Positions 34,527 through 42,815 of a DNA stretch of 64,000 nucleotides are shown in pieces; position 1 is the stretch's first letter, and each line of letters starts with the position of its first letter. The position numbers were made by a program, and so were the translations under genes. Source of the DNA: Flagellimonas sp. S3867 (GTDB taxonomy: Bacteria > Bacteroidota > Bacteroidia > Flavobacteriales > Flavobacteriaceae); assembly GCF_014698935.1 (NCBI RefSeq), contig NZ_JACVMN010000001.1, positions 434,001-498,000 of the forward strand, given 5' to 3'. The notes under the pieces are model-generated. The model did no database searches, was not told the DNA's origin, and saw only the letters and a list, made by a program, of their open reading frames with translations.

Positions 34527-35642
34527 TTATTTCAAGTTAGCATTCACTATTTCAAAACTGAATGTAGCCTTTCCTAAAGTAGCATTCCAAAAATTGTAGA
34601 GACTGCCCCATGATCCATCTGGATCTCCTTGCCTTGCAAAATTTTCGAGATTGGAATTAAGGGTGTCCCATTTATCTTGTGCTACAGTTCCCGTTGAAAT
34701 CACAACGACCAAAGCTTTAAATTCGGTCTGGGCATTTTCGTGTGAAGGTACCCGATTCCCATTTTCTGCAATGATATCCGCCGCAGTATGGGTTGTTATG
34801 GCGTCGGCAGTAAAAACACCAAAATCAGCAGTAGCGTTTGGGTTCTCTGCCACCATAACCGATTCAAGTTCATCAGGGCCAATGAATCCCATTGCATAAA
34901 GCTCCAGATTGGAATAGGGAACGGAGTTTCCACCATTCGCCACTGTTCCAAAACCAACCTCACCATCTACACTACCTCTGTAGGTACCATTACCTAGATC
35001 TTCAATTTCATCAAAACCTCCCAATTGCCCACCTGCACTGGAGTATCCCCAATGTCCGCCAACGGTTGTTGGTATAAGGCCATGATTGCTCCAATAATGT
35101 TGTATTTCGTGTAAGAAAGGGCCATTTCTTATATATTCTACCCGGGGCATGTGAATAACGGTCTTTAGGTTTCCTGAAGATCCAAAAGATGCCGAATTGT
35201 CCCAAATATTTCTTCCCAAGCCTTCAATATCGTTTTGCGCTGGGGTAGATAGTCCAAAATACAGATCATTGGGCTGTGATTCTTCAACATTCAGGATAAT
35301 GATAAAATCAAAATCGTCATTGAAATGTTCATACACCTTGTTGGAAACCATTCTCATATCGCCCTCATCCTCCAAGAATTTAGTGTAGTCACTTTCTGAA
35401 AGGATAAGGTTGGTGAACTGATGATCCTCATCGATAGTAAAACCAGATTCCAATACTAAAGTATCTGGATTTTCGGAGGTATCAGGATTGTCTGGATCGT
35501 CAGGATCTTGTTCATTGGGATTTGAGGTTTCATTTTCTGATCCGGTATCTGGAATCACATCTTCTTCCTTGTTACAGGAAAGAATCAAAAAAGAAAGCAA
35601 AAGAAATAGCGTAAAGCGTAAAAAGGATTTAGGGTTATGCAT
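34527..35642 (-). CDS. Lipoprotein with HExxH zinc-peptidase-like motif
   Basis: The 371-residue protein starts with a lipoprotein signal (FLLLSFLILSC, cysteine 23) and an acidic Asp/Asn/Pro-rich linker (about 26-60). Residues 178-182 form HEIQH, a HExxH zinc-binding motif, in the context FLHEIQHYWSNHG, followed by a glycine-rich stretch. This suggests a surface metallopeptidase, but the third ligand is not clear and the family was not recognised. It is convergent with the VWA/plug gene (35 bases between stops) and divergent from menB. Confidence 0.72.
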   Translation of the reverse strand: MHNPKSFLRFTLFLLLSFLILSCNKEEDVIPDTGSENETSNPNEQDPDDPDNPDTSENPDTLVLESGFTIDEDHQFTNLILSESDYTKFLEDEGDMRMVSNKVYEHFNDDFDFIIILNVEESQPNDLYFGLSTPAQNDIEGLGRNIWDNSASFGSSGNLKTVIHMPRVEYIRNGPFLHEIQHYWSNHGLIPTTVGGHWGYSSAGGQLGGFDEIEDLGNGTYRGSVDGEVGFGTVANGGNSVPYSNLELYAMGFIGPDELESVMVAENPNATADFGVFTADAITTHTAADIIAENGNRVPSHENAQTEFKALVVVISTGTVAQDKWDTLNSNLENFARQGDPDGSWGSLYNFWNATLGKATFSFEIVNANLK

Positions 35643-35757
35643 AAGTGTTCATATTTAATAAAATGAACGGATATACATTATACATATTTTAAATATTGGT
35701 TAGATCTCGACGAAATGCAATAACCGATCGCGATAACAATTGTATTGGTGATAAAGC

Positions 35758-35791
35758 TTGTTTACAAGTTTTTCCAATCTGTTTATCTTTG
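35758..35791 (+). promoter_or_regulatory. Probable menB promoter
   Basis: TATCTTTG (35784-35791) matches TAnnTTTG exactly, with TTG at 35758-35760 as a -33 candidate (spacer 23). The menB ATG follows 15 bases later, giving a very short 5' leader. Its position also argues against the longer menB start at 35696. Confidence 0.5.
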
Positions 35792-35806
35792 GACAAACTC
35801 TTTTTG

Positions 35807-36652
35807 ATGACAAAATCACCCAATTGGCAAACTGCAATAGAATTTGAAGATATTACCTATAAAAAGTGTGATGGGGTGGCCCGGATTGCTTTTAATAGAC
35901 CCGATGTTCGAAATGCCTTTAGGCCGCATACCACAAGTGAATTAATCAAAGCCTTTTTTGACGCACAGGAGGACACTTCCATTGGTGTTATTCTGTTCTC
36001 GGCCGAAGGTCCTTCTACAAAAGATGGAAAATGGGCATTTTGTAGCGGTGGTGACCAAAAATCCCGTGGGCACCAGGGCTATGTGGGTCAAGATGGACAA
36101 CATAGATTGAATATTTTAGAAGTACAGCGAATGATTCGTTTTATGCCCAAAGTGGTGATCGCTGTGGTGCCCGGCTGGGCTGTTGGAGGTGGACACAGTT
36201 TACATGTTGTTTGTGATATGACTTTGGCCAGTAAAGAACACGCCATTTTTAAACAAACCGATGCAGATGTAACCAGTTTTGATGGCGGGTATGGTTCTGC
36301 GTATTTGGCAAAAATGGTCGGACAAAAGAAAGCTCGGGAAATCTTCTTTTTAGGAAGAAATTATTCTGCTCAAGATGCTTACGAAATGGGAATGGTAAAT
36401 GCTGTTGTTCCACATGCCGAATTGGAGGACACGGCATACCAATGGGCACAAGAAGTATTGGAAAAATCTCCGACCTCTATAAAAATGCTCAAATTTGCCA
36501 TGAATCTTACCGATGATGGCATGGTAGGGCAACAAGTATTTGCCGGTGAAGCCACTCGATTGGCTTATATGACCGACGAGGCAAAAGAGGGTAGAAACGC
36601 CTTTTTGGAAAAACGAAAGCCTGATTTTGGAAAGAATAAATGGATTCCATAA
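35807..36652 (+). CDS. menB: 1,4-dihydroxy-2-naphthoyl-CoA synthase
   Basis: MenB closes the second ring of menaquinone, converting o-succinylbenzoyl-CoA to 1,4-dihydroxy-2-naphthoyl-CoA. It is a crotonase-fold enzyme of 281 residues. MenB hallmarks are FNRPDVRNAFRPHT, FCSGGDQKSRG (oxyanion loop), VVPGWAVGGGHSL, TDADVTSFDGGYGSAYLAK and the long C-terminus ending FGKNKWIP. ATG 35807 gives the usual N-terminus (MTKSPNWQTAIEFEDI); the upstream in-frame ATG at 35696 lies before the promoter box. No other men gene is adjacent. Confidence 0.95.
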   Translation: MTKSPNWQTAIEFEDITYKKCDGVARIAFNRPDVRNAFRPHTTSELIKAFFDAQEDTSIGVILFSAEGPSTKDGKWAFCSGGDQKSRGHQGYVGQDGQHRLNILEVQRMIRFMPKVVIAVVPGWAVGGGHSLHVVCDMTLASKEHAIFKQTDADVTSFDGGYGSAYLAKMVGQKKAREIFFLGRNYSAQDAYEMGMVNAVVPHAELEDTAYQWAQEVLEKSPTSIKMLKFAMNLTDDGMVGQQVFAGEATRLAYMTDEAKEGRNAFLEKRKPDFGKNKWIP

Positions 36653-36977
36653 CCCAGTCGTCAGGGTACAATGAACAATTTACAATTGAATGTCACTTCG
36701 AGATTTTATGTTGAGCCGGCACCTAACTAAGCCTAGTATAAAGGACAGCTTGTCGAAGGAGTTCTTTGAGAGATACAACAACGAACTTCCATAAATCAAA
36801 AAGAGCCCTGCCACTTGGGTCAAGACTCTTTTACGAGAACACTATATGAAAATGAAAAAATTTACTTTCGTTATTATTACAATGTAAATGTACCATCAGT
36901 GTTCCCGCAAATGAAATTATTGTTGTGAAGCGGCGTTTTATTGTGGTTTGCTACTATTTTTATGATATTTTATCGAC
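36653..36977. other. 325-base convergent intergenic region
   Basis: No substantial gene is visible. Contents: ATGTCACTTCGAG near 36691 and CTTGTCGAAGGAG near 36752, both reminiscent of the flavobacterial TCGA-type intergenic repeat but degraded; a terminator-like hairpin at 36799-36832; and a 13-codon ORF at 36846-36887 that looks like a cut-off signal peptide. Confidence 0.55.
36799..36832. terminator. Probable terminator between menB and the convergent serine hydrolase
   Basis: AAAAGAG (36799-36805) pairs with CTCTTTT (36826-36832), and CCC (36806-36808) can pair with GGG (36817-36819) inside. The symmetric A/T ends allow function on both strands. It lies in the only gap between the two convergent genes. 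Confidence 0.6.
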
Positions 36978-38312
36978 CTACTGTATTGATTTAACGATGG
37001 CTGACAGGAAGCTATTCACGTCAAAATCAGGATCTTCGGCCAATCCGGTACGTACCACAACCAAATTTTTAGATGGAATCACAAACACATATTGTCCCTG
37101 ATAGCCGTTACAGGAAAACAAATCTTTGGGCACGTCAGGATACTTTCCATTGGCATTCAACCAAAAGTGGGCTCCATACTTGCCATCAGAATGTAAAGTA
37201 GGTTCGGTGATGTACTTAACCCATTTGGGACTGAAGATTTGTTCACCGTTCCAAAAGCCTTTATCCAAATACAATTGTCCAAACCTGGCCCAATCCCGAG
37301 TACTGGCCCAACTATAGGAAGAACCAACATAATTTCCTGCGATATCTGCTTCGAGAATCATTGAATACATCCCAATTTTATCAATAAAAGAAACATAGGG
37401 ATAATCTAAATATTCCTGATGTGATCTAAACTGCTGGCGTAAAATTCCTGACAATAAATTTGTAGTACCTGAAGAGTAGTTCCATATTTCGGTCGGTTTG
37501 GCAATACTTTTCTTTGTACGCTGTGCTTGGGTCATATCCGTATCTAAAAAAAGCATTTGGGTAACATCCGAAATTTTGGAATAATCTTCATCCCATTCCA
37601 ATCCACTTTGCATACGTAGCAAATGGTCTAGGGTGATATCTTTGCGTTCATCCTTCTCCCATTCTGTGATGGGGGCCGGCCAGGACATATCCGACTTTCC
37701 CTGATGCTCTAGTGTTCCAAAACAGGTAGCCAATACACTTTTGGTCATAGACCACCCTAAAATAGGGGTGTTCTTAGTAAAACCATCTACGTATTTTTCA
37801 GCTAAAAGATGCCCTTTGTAAAGAATAAGAACCGTACGCGTTTTTTGAGTTTCAGGATTTTCAAAAGCAGATGCCACTGCCTTGTTCAATTGGTTTACAT
37901 CAACATCAACAAATATTGAATCAATCGGATTGGCCTGTCCATATGGATAGGGGATAGTATCCAGCTTTTGCACACGAACCGGCATGGGAATAGCTTCTCT
38001 TTCATTGTAATCATCATTAACAAGCACTGTTCCTAAGCCTTCCCTATAAATAGCTTTCCGGTTCATTAAACCATAAACAGAGGCGGAAGCCCATTTCTGT
38101 TGTGTATCTACCTCGGTTTCCGCAAGCTCAATCAAGGGTACATTATTATCATTCTGAGTGAGCGATGCCGCAGTTCTATTCGCTACAAAGACACCGGATG
38201 CCATATTTTTTGAGGCGTAGCCGGAAATAATGGTCAATTTGGGGTAATTCAAGTAAACAATAGCTCCAATGACCAATAGCAATGCGATTAGCGAACGTTT
38301 AAGTATTTTCAT
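36978..38312 (-). CDS. Exported or anchored serine hydrolase, NylB/beta-lactamase-like
   Basis: The 444-residue protein has an N-terminal hydrophobic segment (SLIALLLVIGAIVYLNY), probably an uncleaved anchor or signal. The class C beta-lactamase-type domain has SMTK in LGWSMTKSVLATC as the nucleophile motif and YSSG in IWNYSSGTTNLLSG as the second motif. The C-terminal YGAHFWLN and GYQGQYVFVIPSKNLVVVR are as in 6-aminohexanoate-dimer hydrolases. The family hydrolyses amides and esters, and the natural substrate is unknown. It is monocistronic, transcribed toward menB. Confidence 0.85.
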   Translation of the reverse strand: MKILKRSLIALLLVIGAIVYLNYPKLTIISGYASKNMASGVFVANRTAASLTQNDNNVPLIELAETEVDTQQKWASASVYGLMNRKAIYREGLGTVLVNDDYNEREAIPMPVRVQKLDTIPYPYGQANPIDSIFVDVDVNQLNKAVASAFENPETQKTRTVLILYKGHLLAEKYVDGFTKNTPILGWSMTKSVLATCFGTLEHQGKSDMSWPAPITEWEKDERKDITLDHLLRMQSGLEWDEDYSKISDVTQMLFLDTDMTQAQRTKKSIAKPTEIWNYSSGTTNLLSGILRQQFRSHQEYLDYPYVSFIDKIGMYSMILEADIAGNYVGSSYSWASTRDWARFGQLYLDKGFWNGEQIFSPKWVKYITEPTLHSDGKYGAHFWLNANGKYPDVPKDLFSCNGYQGQYVFVIPSKNLVVVRTGLAEDPDFDVNSFLSAIVKSIQ

Positions 38313-38358
38313 AGATTAAGATTTGTAACTTTCAGATGCTAAAATAAACATTTAGACT

Positions 38359-39249
38359 ATGTCCAAAATAGGATTGATCATTGAAGAACGTAGTAGGGAT
38401 ATTGGGGATTTTTTAGTTGGTAGGCTTATCCCATTTCGAAAAAAACGGATGATAGGTCCTTTTGTGTTTATAGACCATATGGCACCCGTGCAATTGGGGC
38501 CACAAAAATATATGGATGTGGACCAGCATCCTCATATTGGTTTATCCACGTTGACCTATTTGTTTGAGGGTGAAATTATGCATGAGGACAGTTTGGGAAC
38601 CAAGCAATTGATCAAACCGGGTTCTGTAAATTGGATGACCGCAGGGAAAGGTGTCTCGCATACCGAGCGTACCCCACAATATCTCAGAAATGGAAACACC
38701 TTTATGGCGCAAGGCTACCAAATTTGGGTGGCCTTACCAAAACATTTGGAAGATATGGACCCACAATTCCATCATATTGAAGCCGATGATTTACCCAAAT
38801 GGACAGATGGAGATGCCCAATTCACACTTGTCGCAGGCGAGGGTTATGGTAAAAAATCTCCTGTCCCAACATATTCTCCTTTGTTTATGGTAGAAGTTAA
38901 AACCAGCAATAGTTTTCGTTTAAATGTGAATGGCGATTTAAAAGGTGAAATAGGAATCTGTATCGACAAAGGAAGTATTGACGCTTGCGGGGAAGTTATT
39001 GAAAAAGGCAATATTTTGGTCAGTAAGGTTGAAGACACTTGCGACATTACTGTACACTCAGGTTCACATTTGTTGTTGTTCGGGGGAGAACCCTTTCCTG
39101 AGGAAAGACATATCTATTGGAATTTTGTTTCCACAAGTAAGGAAACAATAACGAAGGCCAAAGAAGATTGGAAAAACAAGAACTTTCCAATGATGGCCAA
39201 CGATGGGACCTATATACCCCTTCCAAAGGAGGTTTTCAAGAATACGTAA
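38359..39249 (+). CDS. Pirin family protein
   Basis: The 296-residue bicupin shows the pirin signature in the N-terminal cupin: FVFIDHMAP, DQHPHIGLSTLTYLFEGE (metal-binding histidines) and PGSVNWMTAGKGVSHTER. The C-terminal domain contains LLLFGGEPFPEERHIYWNFV, also typical. Bacterial pirins bind Fe or other metals, and some act as quercetin 2,3-dioxygenases or enzyme regulators. No specific role is indicated. It is divergent from the serine hydrolase gene with a 46-base gap, and the 3D-domain gene follows after 27 bases. Confidence 0.92.
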   Translation: MSKIGLIIEERSRDIGDFLVGRLIPFRKKRMIGPFVFIDHMAPVQLGPQKYMDVDQHPHIGLSTLTYLFEGEIMHEDSLGTKQLIKPGSVNWMTAGKGVSHTERTPQYLRNGNTFMAQGYQIWVALPKHLEDMDPQFHHIEADDLPKWTDGDAQFTLVAGEGYGKKSPVPTYSPLFMVEVKTSNSFRLNVNGDLKGEIGICIDKGSIDACGEVIEKGNILVSKVEDTCDITVHSGSHLLLFGGEPFPEERHIYWNFVSTSKETITKAKEDWKNKNFPMMANDGTYIPLPKEVFKNT

Positions 39250-39276
39250 CTTTAATGACAATCTTAAACCGCAGCT

Positions 39277-39699
39277 TTGAATAGGTTACCGCTATTTTTT
39301 TTGCTTTTGGTCGCATGTAAAAACCAAACCGATGTTTTGCCAAAGGAATCCTTTGATTGGAGGGGACTTGAGGTTACAGCCTCAGCTTACAACTCGGTTG
39401 CCTGGCAAACCGATAGCATAAGCCCTAATATTGCCGCTTGGGGAGATACCTTAAAACCTGGAATGAAAAGCATTGCGGTATCCAGAGATTTGATTAAGAT
39501 GGGACTCAAGCACAATACCATGGTAAAAATTGACACTTTCCCAGACACGTTTTATGTAAAAGATAAAATGAACAAACGTTGGAGAAATCGAATTGACCTC
39601 TATATGGGTCTCGATGTAAAAAAAGCTAGGGAATGGGGAAGAAAGAAATTGTTTATTTGTTATGCTGTGCCCATTGACAGCTTATCCACAACAAATTAA
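39277..39699 (+). CDS. 3D-domain lipoprotein
   Basis: The 140-residue lipoprotein has signal and lipobox FFLLLVAC (cysteine 14) when started at TTG 39277. The mature part resembles the 3D domain (named for three aspartates) of MltA/YuiC-type cell-wall proteins: VTASAYNSV, IAVSRDLIKMG, KDKMNKRWRNRIDLYMG. Such domains occur in lytic transglycosylases and resuscitation-factor-like proteins. A peptidoglycan role fits with the amidase gene that follows directly. TTG is the only start that provides the lipoprotein signal; the nearby ATG at 39255 is in another frame. Confidence 0.75.
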   Translation: MNRLPLFFLLLVACKNQTDVLPKESFDWRGLEVTASAYNSVAWQTDSISPNIAAWGDTLKPGMKSIAVSRDLIKMGLKHNTMVKIDTFPDTFYVKDKMNKRWRNRIDLYMGLDVKKAREWGRKKLFICYAVPIDSLSTTN

Positions 39700-39700
39700 A

Positions 39701-40360
39701 ATGAGAAAAATAGCATATATAGCACTTTTTATCAGCGTGTTTTGGTCATGCCAAGTGCAACAAACCATTGTGGATCGACCCATTGTTTTTGATGATGAAC
39801 GTATCGCACTGACCAAAGAATATCTTTTACAACGGTACAACGTAGAGCAGAACAACCCTGAAATTAAGCCAACAATGATCGTTTTGCATTGGACAGCTAT
39901 TCCAACGCTTGAAGGTTCTTTTGATGCCTTTAAGGATACTAAATTACCCAACTGGCGTCCAGATATTGAGAATGTTAGCGGTTTAAATGTTTCAACACAG
40001 TTTTTGGTCGACAGAGATGGGACTATTTATAGGCTAATGCCCGAAAATTATATGGGGCGACATGTTATAGGTTTGAACCATTGTTCCATTGGAGTTGAAA
40101 ATGTGGGAGGCACCGATAAATATCCTTTAACCAAGCAACAGTTGAAATCTAACATTTGGCTGGTCAATTATTTGGCTGAAAAATATAATATTGACTACCT
40201 AATCGGTCATTACGAATACATCTTGTTCGAGGGCCACCCACTTTGGTTGGAAGTGGATGATGGTTACCGTACCGAAAAAACCGACCCGGGAACAGATTTC
40301 ATGAAAAAGGTTAGAAAAGCAACGAAAAAGTTTAATTTTAAACCCGTGCCTTCAAAATAA
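39701..40360 (+). CDS. N-acetylmuramoyl-L-alanine amidase (Amidase_2) lipoprotein
   Basis: The 219-residue protein starts with MRKIAYIALFISVFWSC (lipid cysteine 17). The Amidase_2/PGRP-type zinc amidase domain has ligands in IVLHWTAIPT, VIGLNHCSIGVENVG and a later DPG (TDPGTDFM); LIGHYEYI is the extra histidine motif. It should cut the bond between MurNAc and the peptide stem at the outer-membrane side of the wall. ATG 39701 is used instead of 39662, which would place 13 odd residues before the signal. It forms a short wall-remodelling set with the 3D-domain lipoprotein and the M14 peptidase. Confidence 0.9.
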   Translation: MRKIAYIALFISVFWSCQVQQTIVDRPIVFDDERIALTKEYLLQRYNVEQNNPEIKPTMIVLHWTAIPTLEGSFDAFKDTKLPNWRPDIENVSGLNVSTQFLVDRDGTIYRLMPENYMGRHVIGLNHCSIGVENVGGTDKYPLTKQQLKSNIWLVNYLAEKYNIDYLIGHYEYILFEGHPLWLEVDDGYRTEKTDPGTDFMKKVRKATKKFNFKPVPSK

Positions 40361-40364
40361 TACT

Positions 40365-41813
40365 ATGCGCAATACAATTTTTCTGCTATTGGGATGCTTC
40401 AGCTTTTTAGTATATCCCCAAGAGTCCATTACAACCAATCTATATGAAACCTACGAACAGTACAAAGAATCTTCATTACAAAAGCGAAGGATCAAGCACC
40501 ATCAAATTCAACCTTTGATTCAGAGATTTGATACCAATCCAAAGTTTGAGGTTCAAAAAGTAGGTGAATCCATCGAAGGCAGGGATTTGAAGTTGATAAG
40601 TATAGGTTCGGGACCGACCAATATTTTCCTTTGGTCACAAATGCATGGGAACGAACCGACAGCAACACAAGCAATTTTTGATATTTTAAATTTCTTTGAT
40701 GCACCGGGATTCAAAAAGGAAAAAAGGGAAATCTTATCAAAACTCAAATTACATTTCTTGCCCATGCTCAACCCAGATGGCGCAGAAGTGTATCAACGCA
40801 GAAATGCATTGGGTATCGATATTAACCGAGACGCGCTCAGATTACAATCTCCCGAAGGGAGAACACTTAAAAAAATCCGGGACAGTTTAGATGCCAAATT
40901 TGGATTCAATCTGCATGACCAAAGCACCTATTACAATGCTGAACTTACCAATAAACCAGCTACTATTTCGTATTTGGCAACGGCTTTCAATTACGAAAAA
41001 GACATTAATGAGGTGCGTTCCAATGCCATGAAGGTGATTGTTTATATGAACAATATTATACAAAAATATGCGCCCGGACAGGTTGGACGATACAGTGACG
41101 ATTTTGAACCCCGTGCTTTTGGTGATAACATTGCAAAATGGGGGACAAGTCTTATTTTAATAGAATCAGGTGGCTATACCAATGATGTTGAGAAACAAGA
41201 AATTCGGAAGTTGAACTACGTTTCCATCCTTTCCGCACTATACACCATTGCTCAAGAAAGTTATTTGGATATCCCAATTGAGGAATATGAAGAAATCCCA
41301 AGAAACGATAGAAAACTTTTCGATTTAAAAATTGAAAATGTTACTTATGAGCTTTTGGGGCAAGATTATATTCTAGATTTGGGAATATATCGTCAAGAAG
41401 TAGATGATGAAAACCACGATTCCTTTTATAGCAAAAGTATTATTGTAGATCAAGGGGATCTTTCTACTTTTTATGGTTATGAAACCTTTGATGCCTCTGG
41501 GTATAAGGTTGTTCCTCCGAGAAAAAGAGGTCAAATGGACTGTAGAAGGAATGATGCCAAATCGTGCTTGGAAGCGGGTATTGCATATGTAAATAATGAA
41601 CTTCCTTTTAACCTTAATCATAACGAGGAGCCCATACATTTGGTTGGGAAGGATTTTAAATTAGATGAATTTTATCTTGCCCCTGGAGTCAACCCTACTT
41701 TCTTTTTGGAAAAAGAAGGAAAATTGACCTATGCCGTTATCAACGGATTTTTGTTGGATTTGTCCAAGTCTTTAGAAAATCAAAAATTTGGTAACGCTTT
41801 GATCTATCGTTAG
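40365..41813 (+). CDS. Exported M14-family zinc carboxypeptidase
   Basis: The 482-residue protein has a signal peptide (MRNTIFLLLGCFSFLVYPQ). In the M14 domain the HxxE zinc motif is in SQMHGNEPTATQ, the substrate-binding NRD in GIDINRDALRL, the third zinc ligand H in FNLHDQSTY, and the catalytic glutamate in LILIESGGY. The C-terminal ~180 residues were not recognised. Substrates may be peptides or peptidoglycan stem peptides; the neighbouring amidase makes the latter reasonable but unproven. The start follows the amidase stop by four bases. The end overlaps a small opposite-strand ORF by four bases. Confidence 0.88.
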   Translation: MRNTIFLLLGCFSFLVYPQESITTNLYETYEQYKESSLQKRRIKHHQIQPLIQRFDTNPKFEVQKVGESIEGRDLKLISIGSGPTNIFLWSQMHGNEPTATQAIFDILNFFDAPGFKKEKREILSKLKLHFLPMLNPDGAEVYQRRNALGIDINRDALRLQSPEGRTLKKIRDSLDAKFGFNLHDQSTYYNAELTNKPATISYLATAFNYEKDINEVRSNAMKVIVYMNNIIQKYAPGQVGRYSDDFEPRAFGDNIAKWGTSLILIESGGYTNDVEKQEIRKLNYVSILSALYTIAQESYLDIPIEEYEEIPRNDRKLFDLKIENVTYELLGQDYILDLGIYRQEVDDENHDSFYSKSIIVDQGDLSTFYGYETFDASGYKVVPPRKRGQMDCRRNDAKSCLEAGIAYVNNELPFNLNHNEEPIHLVGKDFKLDEFYLAPGVNPTFFLEKEGKLTYAVINGFLLDLSKSLENQKFGNALIYR

Positions 41814-41977
41814 TATCCAAATTGGATAGTCATTTCGGGACCATAGCGAAGCAACACAATCAACATGGTAAGCAGGGTTCCTACAATCGAAGCAAATAGG
41901 GAAAGTACTAAACCTTTATATCCATTGGATAACGGACCTATTGCACTGTTCTGAATTATTTCTTTTACTACATCCAT
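41810..41977 (-). CDS. Small single-pass membrane protein (55 aa), unknown
   Basis: The ORF encodes 55 residues: a short polar N-terminus (MDVVKEIIQNSAIGPLSNGY), then one membrane helix (LVLSLFASIVGTLLTMLIVLL), then RYGPEMTIQFGY. The clear helix bordered by charged residues, a normal ATG and the tight four-base convergent overlap with the carboxypeptidase gene support a real gene. No family was recognised. Beyond it, 41978-42150 holds nothing recognisable before the DUF1080 gene. Confidence 0.55.
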   Translation of the reverse strand: MDVVKEIIQNSAIGPLSNGYKGLVLSLFASIVGTLLTMLIVLLRYGPEMTIQFGY

Positions 41978-42150
41978 AACATTCTTTTTTGAGTTATAAA
42001 TTAATTTGTTCCTTAGGATGCAATTAGTTGTTGTCTATACTTTAAAAACAATCGTTGGTCTAAAAACCCTACCAAAAGCCGTTCCAAATCAGCTTTTTCC
42101 TAGTGAAATTACTACCTTGAGTGCTTGTAAAATCAAGATAATATCAAAAA

Positions 42151-42753
42151 ATGAAAACAAAATTCACCTTAGTTCTTTTTGCGTTGTTCCTAATGCAATT
42201 TGGGTATACACAAGAAACAATCAACTTGTTTAATGGAAAAGATTTGGATGGTTGGACCAACAATGGCGATGAAAAGTGGTTTGTTGAAAATGGCGAACTG
42301 ATTTGCGAAAGTGGCCCAAAAGCAGGTTATGGGTATTTAAGTACCAAAGAGTATTATGATAATTTTGAACTCACCTTAGAGTTCAAACAAGAAAACAATG
42401 GCAATAGCGGGGTCTTTATCCGATCTACTGTTGAAGGCACCAAAGTTTCTGGATGGCAAGTAGAGGTAGCTCCTCCAGGACATGCTACAGGTGGAATTTA
42501 CGAATCGTATGGTCGTGGATGGTTGATAAAGCCAGATGCTGAAAAAGACGAGGCCCTTAAAATGGGGGAGTGGAACACCATGAAAATCTTGGTAAAAGGT
42601 GACGATATTACCACTTGGCTCAATGGTGTGGAAATGGTTAAACTTACTGATGAGAAAATTGGAAAAGGCAAGGGTGGCGTTGCTCTACAAATTCATGATG
42701 GAGGCGGAATCAGAGTAAAATGGAGAAATATTAAATTAAAACCTATTCAATAA
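42151..42753 (+). CDS. Exported DUF1080 (3-keto-disaccharide hydrolase-like) protein
   Basis: The 200-residue protein has a signal peptide (MKTKFTLVLFALFLMQFGYTQ) and a single DUF1080 concanavalin-like beta-sandwich: LFNGKDLDGWTNNGDEKWFV, FELTLEFKQENNGNSGVFIR, and a C-terminal VKWRNIKLKPI. The family is abundant in Bacteroidota and Planctomycetota. Some members hydrolyse 3-keto-glycosides or bind carbohydrates, and the specific activity here is unknown. It is convergent with a second DUF1080 gene across a shared terminator. Confidence 0.88.
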   Translation: MKTKFTLVLFALFLMQFGYTQETINLFNGKDLDGWTNNGDEKWFVENGELICESGPKAGYGYLSTKEYYDNFELTLEFKQENNGNSGVFIRSTVEGTKVSGWQVEVAPPGHATGGIYESYGRGWLIKPDAEKDEALKMGEWNTMKILVKGDDITTWLNGVEMVKLTDEKIGKGKGGVALQIHDGGGIRVKWRNIKLKPIQ

Positions 42754-42772
42754 ATACAATCAACATCCAATT

Positions 42773-42808
42773 AAAAAGGGCACACCCGGTTAAGGTATGC
42801 CCTTTTTT
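42773..42808. terminator. Bidirectional terminator between the two DUF1080 genes
   Basis: AAAAAGGGCA (42773-42782) pairs with TGCCCTTTTT, extended inward by ACC/GGT after one mismatch, around a short CGGTTAA-type loop. A-run and T-run on the two sides make it usable for both convergent genes. Confidence 0.88.
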
Positions 42809-42815
42809 AATGGTA

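Noticed and set aside
41978..42150. TAnnTTTG-type promoter for the DUF1080 gene
   Set aside because: Near matches such as TAATTTG lack one base and no consistent -33 partner was found.
42006..42233. 75-residue ORF before and over the start of the DUF1080 gene
   Set aside because: It overlaps the DUF1080 signal peptide in another frame and has no recognisable features.
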